Shown here in pieces: positions 6,496-11,195 of a stretch of DNA of 11,195 bases. This stretch comes from JAPHTQ01 sp050287105. GTDB lineage: Bacteria; Pseudomonadota; Gammaproteobacteria; Thiohalomonadales; Thiohalomonadaceae. The DNA lies in the NCBI GenBank assembly GCA_050287105.1, contig JBNKBG010000077.1, positions 1 to 11,195 of the forward strand. The letters run 5' to 3'. The translations under genes were made by a program, and so were the position numbers. Position 1 is the stretch's first letter. Every line of letters begins with the position of its first letter. The notes below the pieces were generated by a model. The model saw only the letters and a program-made list of their open reading frames with translations. It did no database searches and was not told the DNA's origin.

Positions 6496-8016
6496 ATGTT
6501 AAGTGAATACATCAAAAACATTCTTACCGCCCGGGTCTACGACGTTGCCATCGAGACGCCGCTGGAACTTGCCCCGGTACTTTCTACCCGGCTCGACAAT
6601 CAGGTCTGGCTCAAGCGCGAGGATCTGCAACCTGTCTTCTCCTTCAAACTGCGTGGTGCCTATAACCGCATGGTTCATCTCAGTGAGGAGGAGCGTGCCC
6701 GTGGCGTGATCGCCGCCTCTGCCGGAAACCATGCCCAGGGTATGGCACTGGCTGCGGCCAGGCTCGGTATCGACGCGCTGATCGTCATGCCCAAGACCAC
6801 CCCGGAGATCAAGGTAAAATCGGTCGCCTCCCGCGGTGCGCACATCGCCCTGCACGGTAACACCTATAATGACGCTGCCGAGCATGCAAAAAAACTGGCG
6901 GAAGAGCAGGGACGCACCTTCGTTCATCCCTACGACGATGTGCAGGTGATCGCCGGACAGGGCACCATAGCCATGGAGATTCTGCGGCAGTATCGCGGCA
7001 TACCCGATGCGGTCTTTGTGCCGGTGGGCGGCGGCGGCCTGATCGCCGGTGTTGCCGCCTACATCAAATATCTTCATCCCGGGATAAAGGTGATCGGGGT
7101 TGAGCCGGAAGATGCTGCCTGCATGTATGAAGCGCTCAAGGCAGGCAAGCGGGTGGAACTGGATCAGGTCGGTATCTTTGCCGATGGCGTAGCGGTGAGA
7201 CAGGTCGGTGAAGAGCCGTTTCGTGTTGCCCAGGAGTGTGTTGACGAAGTGATTCTGGTCAGCACCGATGAAATCTGCGCAGCGATCAAGGACATCTTTG
7301 AAGACACCCGTTCCATCACCGAACCGGCCGGTGCGCTGGCGGTAGCCGGGGTGAAAAAATATGTGGAGCGCGAAGGCTGCAGCGGCAAGGAGTTCGTCGC
7401 TATCGACAGCGGTGCCAACATAAACTTCGATCGCCTGCGTCACGTCGCTGAACGTGCCGAACTGGGCGAACGTCGTGAGGCGCTACTGGCAGTGACGATA
7501 CCCGAGCGTCCGGGTAGTTTCCGTCAGTTCTGCGAGACACTGGGGCAACGGGCGATCACTGAATTTAACTATCGCTACGCCGGTAACAGTGATGCGCACA
7601 TCTTTGTCGGTGTGCAGCTGGCGCGTGGGCAGAAAGAGAAAAAAGAGCTGGTGGCACAACTGGAGAAGCAGGGCTATCCGTTGCTCGACATGAGTGACAA
7701 CGAAATGGCCAAGTTGCACATTCGTTACATGGTCGGTGGTCGTGCTACAGCGGACAATGAACGCCTGTTGCGTTTCGAGTTTCCGGAACGCCCCGGTGCG
7801 CTGTTGCGTTTTCTCAATCGCATGGGGGAACACTGGAACATCAGTCTGTTCCACTACCGCAACCATGGCGCTGCCTATGGCCGGGTGCTCTGCGGGATTC
7901 AGGTGCCAGCAGAAGATAACGACAAATTTGCCGCCTTTATTGAGCAACTCGGATATCCCTGTTGGGAAGAGAGCGACAATCCCGTCTATCCGCTCTTCCT
8001 GAGCCAGCAGCCATAA
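6496..8016 (+). CDS. ilvA: Threonine ammonia-lyase, biosynthetic (threonine dehydratase)
   Basis: This PLP enzyme deaminates L-threonine to 2-oxobutanoate, the first committed step of isoleucine synthesis. The 506 residues compare with 514 in E. coli IlvA. Seen: the PLP-lysine motif FSFKLRGAYN (K51), SAGNHAQG (75-82), the phosphate-cradle glycines VPVGGGGLIAG (178-181), and two C-terminal ACT-like domains beginning at PERPGSFRQF (~337) and PERPGALLRF (~430). Two ACT-like domains mark the allosteric biosynthetic form (inhibited by isoleucine, activated by valine in E. coli) as opposed to the short catabolic TdcB. The start is chosen by homology of the segment after MLSEYIKNILTARVYD; ATG 6490 is two codons earlier, and the frame extends to 6403 without support. 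No clear Shine-Dalgarno is present. It is divergent from rpiA. Confidence 0.96.
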   Translation: MLSEYIKNILTARVYDVAIETPLELAPVLSTRLDNQVWLKREDLQPVFSFKLRGAYNRMVHLSEEERARGVIAASAGNHAQGMALAAARLGIDALIVMPKTTPEIKVKSVASRGAHIALHGNTYNDAAEHAKKLAEEQGRTFVHPYDDVQVIAGQGTIAMEILRQYRGIPDAVFVPVGGGGLIAGVAAYIKYLHPGIKVIGVEPEDAACMYEALKAGKRVELDQVGIFADGVAVRQVGEEPFRVAQECVDEVILVSTDEICAAIKDIFEDTRSITEPAGALAVAGVKKYVEREGCSGKEFVAIDSGANINFDRLRHVAERAELGERREALLAVTIPERPGSFRQFCETLGQRAITEFNYRYAGNSDAHIFVGVQLARGQKEKKELVAQLEKQGYPLLDMSDNEMAKLHIRYMVGGRATADNERLLRFEFPERPGALLRFLNRMGEHWNISLFHYRNHGAAYGRVLCGIQVPAEDNDKFAAFIEQLGYPCWEESDNPVYPLFLSQQP

Positions 8017-8045
8017 AAAAGGGCAGGGCCTTACGGTCCCTGCCC
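8015..8045 (-). terminator. Rho-independent terminator of the tusE-like gene, shared with ilvA
   Basis: An 8-bp stem, GGGCAGGG (8021-8028) with CCCTGCCC (8038-8045), can extend by two further pairs inside the loop. On the minus strand it is followed directly by six Ts (8020-8015), a classic terminator for the tusE-like gene ending at 8073. On the plus strand it lies 4 bases after the ilvA stop with no T-run downstream, so it is a weaker terminator for ilvA. Confidence 0.85.
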
Positions 8046-8072
8046 AACTGCACTACGGGGGAGTAAAAACGA

Positions 8073-8405
8073 TTAGCTACAACCCTTCGGTCGCGGCAGT
8101 CCGGCGATCTTGTTGGCGGACTTGATCAGGCCGTAGGGGAACAGCGAGTAGATGTATTGCTGTGAACTGCGATCATCACCGAACTTCTTTTTCATCAGTT
8201 TGGAGAAGACACGCGGTTCGGCCACCGTGCCGTACTCGGTGAAGTAGTCACGGGCGGTATTGATGATGTCCCAGTGTTCCTCACCCAGTTCCACCTTCTC
8301 ATTTTGAGCGATACCTTCAGCGATCTTCTCATCCCACTCGGCCAGATTCTCCAGCCAGCCCGCTTCGCTCAGTTGAACGGTTTTGCCATCGATTTCCAGT
8401 TGCAT
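8073..8405 (-). CDS. tusE: TusE/DsrC-family sulfur-carrier protein (single C-terminal cysteine)
   Basis: This 110-residue cytoplasmic protein belongs to the TusE/DsrC family of small sulfur carriers with a swinging C-terminal arm. Seen: EHWDIINTARDYFTEYG in the middle, LMKKKFG and YIYSLFPYG, and the arm NKIAGLPRPKGCS. The penultimate C109 is the conserved persulfide-carrying cysteine. The second DsrC cysteine, 11 residues before it, is replaced by Asn98. E. coli TusE has Thr there, so this pattern fits TusE (sulfur relay to tRNA 2-thiouridine through TusBCD and MnmA) more than true DsrC of dissimilatory sulfur metabolism. No tusBCD, mnmA or dsr genes are in the window, so a separate role as a DsrC paralogue in a sulfur oxidiser remains possible. 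The ATG at 8405 has GAGGA (8413-8417) 7 bases upstream. Confidence 0.88.
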   Translation of the reverse strand: MQLEIDGKTVQLSEAGWLENLAEWDEKIAEGIAQNEKVELGEEHWDIINTARDYFTEYGTVAEPRVFSKLMKKKFGDDRSSQQYIYSLFPYGLIKSANKIAGLPRPKGCS

Positions 8406-8440
8406 CGTACAGTCCTCATATCTATTGCATGTTGGGGGGG

Positions 8441-8457
8441 CTCAAGAGGTTCTTGAG
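8441..8457. promoter_or_regulatory. Perfect palindrome in the tusE-like leader (operator or leader hairpin)
   Basis: CTCAAGA-N3-TCTTGAG is a perfect 7-bp inverted repeat. It sits roughly 9-25 bases downstream of the predicted transcription start and is flanked by seven Gs on the plus strand (8434-8440). The position fits a repressor site or a 5' UTR hairpin. There is no T-run after it on the minus strand, so it is not a simple attenuator. I cannot name a binding protein. Confidence 0.5.
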
Positions 8458-8472
8458 TAATTCCATGGGTTA

Positions 8473-8501
8473 ATAATGCAATAACACACGAAAACAGTCA
8501 A
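8473..8501 (-). promoter_or_regulatory. sigma70-type promoter of the tusE-like gene
   Basis: On the minus strand, TTGACT (8501-8496, 5 of 6) and CATTAT (8478-8473, 4 of 6) are spaced by exactly 17 bases in AT-rich DNA. The predicted start is near 8466, giving a leader of about 60 bases that contains the palindrome at 8441-8457. Confidence 0.6.
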
Positions 8502-8568
8502 GTATTAATTTCGAGAACGTTTCTTCTTAATTCAATGAGTTAGCGTAGATGCATGGTGAGAAGAGTGG

Positions 8569-9822
8569 TTATACGGTTTTCCGATGCCCGCTTGGCTTCC
8601 ACGCCGGGGCGATAACGTCCTCATCGGTGGTGCGTTTGAGCAGCCGCGCCGGAGTCAGGGTGAAGGCGCCGTAGCGCTGGTTCACCGCGTCCATCACCGG
8701 GTTCTCCCGGTGCGTGCCACGCTCTTCGCCAAACAACTCCATCTGCTGCTGTGCCGGACGTGGGTCGAGGGCGGTGACCTGGATCTGGTAGACCGGCGCG
8801 CCGTGCCAGCGATTCTCCAGTACGAAGCAACAGAGGCGGAAGATGGCGCGACCATCGTCCCCGGCGACTGGCAGGCGCGGTTTGTCGCCGACCCAGCCTT
8901 CCTTCTCTTTCCAGCCGATCAGAAAGCGTTTGGCTTGCAGGTTATGGCGGCGCAATCGCGCGCCGACCTTTTCGCTCATGTGCAGGAAGTAGGTGAGCAG
9001 TACCTCGCGTTCGCGGGTGCCCGGTGGCAGCACCTTGCCGTGGCCGATCGATTTCGGCGCGGCGACTTCGCGATGGATCTGTTCCGGGTCCTCTCCCTGG
9101 CACATCAGCCAGATGCGCCGTCCCAGATTACCGAAGCGATCCCCCAGCACACTGATCGGCAGCTTCTGCATGTCGCCGCAGTGGTAGACGCCGTGGCTGG
9201 CAAGGAAGCCGCCGATGCCGCGGGCGATACCGCTCAGTTCAGTGGTGGGAACGTCGGCCAGCCGCTGGCGTGCCTCCCACGGCGGGATCACCGTCAGGCC
9301 GTCGGGCTTTTTCAGCTTGGCGGCGAATTTGGCGGTGGTCTTGTCGCCGCTTACTCCCACCGAGCAGGGCAGTCCGGAAATGTCCCATACCCGCTGTTTG
9401 ACCATGCGCGCGATGCGCGGCGGGGTGCCGTGTAGCCGTTGGCAGTGGCTGACATCGATGAACGCCTCATCCACGGAGAAGACTTCGATGTCGGGGCAGA
9501 TGTCATGCAGCCCGGCCATGATGGCGCTGGAGATTCTGGCGTAGATGCCGGAGCGGGCGGGGCGGCGGATCAACTCCGGGCAGAGCTGGCGCGCCTCCTT
9601 CAGGCGCATGCCGGTGTGGATGCCGAAGGCACGCGCCTCGTAGGAACTGGTGATGATGGTGCTGCCCTGATTGCCGTTGGTGATCGCCACCGGGCGGCCG
9701 CGCAGTTCCGGGAAATCGCGCTGCTCCACCGAGGCGAAGAAGGCGTTCATATCCATCAGGATGATCGCCCGCGGCCAGTAGACAGGGCAGCTTGGCCCCT
9801 CCTGTTCCAGCGACGTGTTCAC
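8569..9822 (-). CDS. Y-family translesion DNA polymerase (DinB/Pol IV-like)
   Basis: A 417-residue error-prone DNA polymerase of the Y family, able to copy damaged templates. Seen: MDMNAFFASVEQR with metal-binding D24 and the steric-gate position F29 (aligning to E. coli Pol IV D8 and F13); SYEARAFGI (60-68); SVDEAFID with catalytic D118-E119; VGVSGDKTTAKFAAKLKKPDG in the palm; a helix-hairpin-helix-like region (~190-225); a little-finger domain to ~355; and QMELF (360-364), a good beta-clamp-binding pentapeptide. A tail of ~50 residues follows. It resembles DinB more than UmuC in the catalytic motifs, but it is linked to lexA in the way umuC is to umuD. The start is GTG, overlapping the lexA stop by 4 bases (GTGA), so translation is coupled and the gene should be SOS-induced with lexA. 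A ~16-residue extension precedes the usual Pol IV start. No terminator is evident downstream. Confidence 0.92.
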   Translation of the reverse strand: MNTSLEQEGPSCPVYWPRAIILMDMNAFFASVEQRDFPELRGRPVAITNGNQGSTIITSSYEARAFGIHTGMRLKEARQLCPELIRRPARSGIYARISSAIMAGLHDICPDIEVFSVDEAFIDVSHCQRLHGTPPRIARMVKQRVWDISGLPCSVGVSGDKTTAKFAAKLKKPDGLTVIPPWEARQRLADVPTTELSGIARGIGGFLASHGVYHCGDMQKLPISVLGDRFGNLGRRIWLMCQGEDPEQIHREVAAPKSIGHGKVLPPGTREREVLLTYFLHMSEKVGARLRRHNLQAKRFLIGWKEKEGWVGDKPRLPVAGDDGRAIFRLCCFVLENRWHGAPVYQIQVTALDPRPAQQQMELFGEERGTHRENPVMDAVNQRYGAFTLTPARLLKRTTDEDVIAPAWKPSGHRKTV

Positions 9823-10415
9823 TGGTAGCTGCGCAGTTGGCCGACGATCTTTCCCTGAATGGCGACCCGTTCGGCGGGATAGCGCATCGGTTGCATAGTG
9901 CTGTTGGCCGGGTGCAGGGTGACGCTGCCGTCGCGGTTGGTTTGCAGCCGTTTGAGGGTCGCCTCCTCGTTGTCGATCAGCGCCACCACGATGGTGCCGT
10001 CGTCGGCGCGCTGGCAGCGCTGGATGACCACCATGTCGCCGTCGAGGATCCCCGCCTCGATCATCGAATCGCCCTGTACCCGGAGCACGAAGCGTTCGGC
10101 GCCGAGGAAGAAGTCGGCCAGGTTGACCTCATCCTGCCCCGGGATCGCTTCGATGGGCAGTCCGGCGGCGATCCTGCCCAGCAGCGGCAGGGTCGGTTGC
10201 GCCGCCTGGCGGTCGGCGAGGGTGATGCCGCGATGGCGGCCCGGATGCAGCTCGATCAGGCCCGCCTCAGCCAGGGCCTGCACATGGCGGTGCACTACCC
10301 CCTTGGAGCTGATCCCCAATCCTTCGGCCACCTCGGTCAGCAACGGCGCCTGGCCGTAGCGGATAATGTAGTCGCGGATGAAACGGTAGGTGTCCTGCTG
10401 GCGTGTGGAAAGCAT
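9819..10415 (-). CDS. lexA: LexA repressor (self-cleaving SOS regulator)
   Basis: A 198-residue LexA (E. coli 202). Seen: an N-terminal winged helix-turn-helix (~1-65); the cleavage site A84-G85 in GRIAAGLPIEA; catalytic S117 in VQGDSM; and catalytic K155 in EATLKRL, matching E. coli A84-G85, S119 and K156. RecA-stimulated self-cleavage should therefore work. The recognition helix region, SSKGVVHRHVQAL (~36-48), differs from the E. coli version (SPNAAEEHLKAL) and resembles, as I recall it, alphaproteobacterial LexA (SKSGIHRLITAL). This fits the GTTC-N7-GTTC boxes in its own promoter. The ATG at 10415 is the only sensible start, with a leader of ~22 bases and no strong Shine-Dalgarno. It is followed by the polymerase gene with a 4-base overlap. 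It could be the main LexA or a second, cassette-specific paralogue. Confidence 0.95.
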   Translation of the reverse strand: MLSTRQQDTYRFIRDYIIRYGQAPLLTEVAEGLGISSKGVVHRHVQALAEAGLIELHPGRHRGITLADRQAAQPTLPLLGRIAAGLPIEAIPGQDEVNLADFFLGAERFVLRVQGDSMIEAGILDGDMVVIQRCQRADDGTIVVALIDNEEATLKRLQTNRDGSVTLHPANSTMQPMRYPAERVAIQGKIVGQLRSYQ

Positions 10416-10420
10416 GGGAA

Positions 10421-10438
10421 AGTTCTCTGGGAGTTCTC
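10421..10438. promoter_or_regulatory. LexA operator 1 (GTTC-N7-GTTC, direct repeat)
   Basis: Two perfect copies of AGTTCTC start at 10421 and 10432, 11 bases apart, giving GTTC-N7-GTTC on the plus strand. This is the alphaproteobacterial LexA box form. It lies between the predicted -10 and the lexA start codon, covering the transcription start, where bound repressor would block initiation. Confidence 0.75.
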
Positions 10439-10443
10439 AGGAG

Positions 10444-10472
10444 AGAATAGAGAACTTTGTGAGAACTTTCAA
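10444..10472 (-). promoter_or_regulatory. sigma70-type lexA promoter
   Basis: On the minus strand, TTGAAA (10472-10467, 5 of 6) and TATTCT (10449-10444, 4 of 6) are spaced by exactly 17 bases. The start of transcription would be near 10437. Operator 2 fills the spacer and operator 1 covers the start region. Confidence 0.65.
10450..10467. promoter_or_regulatory. LexA operator 2 (GAAC-N7-GAAC, inverted copy of operator 1)
   Basis: Two perfect copies of GAGAACT start at 10450 and 10461, 11 bases apart. On the minus strand this reads GTTC-N7-GTTC. It is the same box as operator 1 in the opposite orientation, and it occupies the spacer between the predicted -35 and -10 elements of lexA. Confidence 0.75.
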
Positions 10473-10481
10473 TCGGGGCAG

Positions 10482-11195
10482 TTAGTCTTCGTTATCGCCG
10501 CCTCGCCGCAGCAGCTTCACCACCCAGCGGTCGATATTCCCCCAGAACCACTCCTGTAGCCGCCGGTACCAGGGGCGGTGGTGCCAGCTCTCCGCGTGGA
10601 TCTCGCGGCTGGCGCCAAAGTCGCGCTCGAAGAGTTGCACCGCCTGGGCGAGCAGTTGTTGATCCAGTAGCTCCTGATTGGCCTCCAGGTTCCAGCGCAG
10701 GTTCCAGCGGTCGACGTTGCTGGAACCGATGGAGAGCCACTCATCACAGAGGATCATCTTGGCGTGGAGAAAACGTGGTTGGTATTCGAAGATGCGTACG
10801 CCGTGATTCAACAGGTGGCTGTAGAAGCGGCGTCCGGCGTGGCGTACCGGTGGATGATCGGTGTGGGGACCGGGGAGCAGCAGACGCACGTCGATGCCGT
10901 TTTGTGCGGCGCGGCGTAGCAGGCGGCGGATCTTCCACGAGGGGATGAAGTAGGCGGTGGCGATCCAGATGCGCTGTTCGGCGTTGCGGATGCGTTTGAT
11001 CAGCGAGCGCTTGATCTCCATTCGGCTCGGTGCGTTGAGGGTGACCCGGCCAGCGCGTGAGCCGCGACAGTGGCTGGCAACCGCAGCGGAGGGGGTGAGC
11101 GATGGGCCGGACCAGGCGCTCCAGGTCTGTTCGAACAGGTGTTGCCAGTCGCCGACTACCGGACCGCAGATCTTCAGCATCACCTCGTGCCAGCC
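10482..11195 (-). CDS. clsB: Cardiolipin synthase ClsB-like phospholipase D protein (partial, 5' end outside window)
   Basis: The last 237 residues of a phospholipase D superfamily enzyme; the frame stays open to the window edge, so the N-terminal part is missing. Seen: WHEVMLKICGPVVGDWQHLF at the left edge of the fragment, matching the segment before the second catalytic half; a helix with KRIRNAEQRIWIATAYFIPS; GIDVRLLLPGPHTD; and the second HKD motif HAKMILCD (encoded at 10743-10766, HxKx4D) followed by GSSNVDRWNLRWNLEAN. The basic/aromatic tail (WYRRLQEWFWGNIDRWVVK) fits membrane association and resembles ClsB (YbhO) more than ClsA, whose N-terminal membrane helices would be outside the window anyway. 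The expected reaction is cardiolipin formation by phosphatidyl transfer at the inner membrane. The stop is about 10 bases upstream of the lexA -35, with no terminator between them. Confidence 0.85.
   Translation of the reverse strand, partial: GWHEVMLKICGPVVGDWQHLFEQTWSAWSGPSLTPSAAVASHCRGSRAGRVTLNAPSRMEIKRSLIKRIRNAEQRIWIATAYFIPSWKIRRLLRRAAQNGIDVRLLLPGPHTDHPPVRHAGRRFYSHLLNHGVRIFEYQPRFLHAKMILCDEWLSIGSSNVDRWNLRWNLEANQELLDQQLLAQAVQLFERDFGASREIHAESWHHRPWYRRLQEWFWGNIDRWVVKLLRRGGDNED

Noticed and set aside
6499..7443. 314-residue minus-strand open frame opposite ilvA
   Set aside because: Lies opposite the PLP catalytic core of ilvA and has no motif or ribosome site of its own.
8513..8519. GAGAACG, a possible LexA half-site between the polymerase and tusE-like genes
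   Set aside because: There is no second GAAC or GTTC at the required 11-base spacing on either side; a lone half-site is expected by chance.
8584..9435. 283-residue plus-strand open frame opposite the Y-family polymerase
   Set aside because: Antisense to a clear polymerase gene with intact catalytic motifs; no recognisable domain.
10416..10481. Enterobacterial LexA box (CTGT-N8-ACAG) upstream of lexA
   Set aside because: Looked for on both strands and not found; only the GTTC/GAAC repeats are present.
9792..10559. 255-residue plus-strand open frame across lexA and into the cls gene
   Set aside because: Antisense to lexA and crosses its promoter and operators; composition is typical of a shadow frame.
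1..11195. CRISPR arrays, tRNA or rRNA genes, insertion sequences, phage or defence genes
   Set aside because: No direct-repeat/spacer pattern, cloverleaf-like sequence, transposase motif or terminal inverted repeat was seen. Apart from the heptad palindrome the window is ordinary chromosomal gene content.

Overview
The window looks like chromosomal DNA of a Gram-negative, GC-rich gammaproteobacterium. The evidence is the C-terminus of an outer-membrane beta-barrel porin, divergent rpiA/ilvA genes (an arrangement also known from Pseudomonas), a TusE/DsrC-family protein, a large DUF3683-type FAD/Fe-S oxidoreductase and a ClsB-like phospholipase D enzyme. A relative of the Chromatiales or other sulfur-oxidising lineages would fit, but this is inference; no rRNA or marker gene is present to settle it. 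Gene density is high, and no stretch over 300 bases lacks a gene (the longest gap is about 163 bases, upstream of the tusE-like gene).

Layout, left to right. (1) The 3' end of a highly expressed-looking porin gene with a UUCG-loop terminator. (2) A very large fused flavin/iron-sulfur dehydrogenase (GlcD-like plus GlcF-like parts), then a palindromic heptad-repeat element, then a short operon of an exported GlcG/HbpS-type (DUF336) protein and a 68-residue protein of unknown function. (3) On the minus strand, rpiA followed by a PilZ-domain protein, converging on the previous operon at a shared UUCG hairpin. (4) Divergent ilvA (threonine ammonia-lyase) on the plus strand. (5) A minus-strand tusE-like gene converging on ilvA, with a good sigma70 promoter and a palindrome in its leader. 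(6) A minus-strand SOS operon, lexA plus a Y-family DNA polymerase, coupled by a 4-base GTGA overlap. (7) The 3' part of a ClsB-like cardiolipin synthase gene running off the right edge.

Most genes are housekeeping. The most interesting structure is the lexA control region. Four perfect 7-mers form two direct-repeat boxes of the form GTTC-N7-GTTC, the type known for alphaproteobacterial LexA, placed head-to-head. One fills the -35/-10 spacer of the predicted promoter and the other covers the start of transcription. The recognition helix of the encoded LexA also resembles the alphaproteobacterial type (S-K-x-x-[VI]-H-R), and no CTGT-N8-ACAG enterobacterial box is seen. This suggests a self-contained damage-response cassette (repressor plus translesion polymerase) with an alternative operator code. 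Secondary points are the heptad-repeat palindrome, the GlcD/GlcF fusion beside an exported GlcG-like protein, and a DsrC-family protein with Asn in place of the second redox cysteine.
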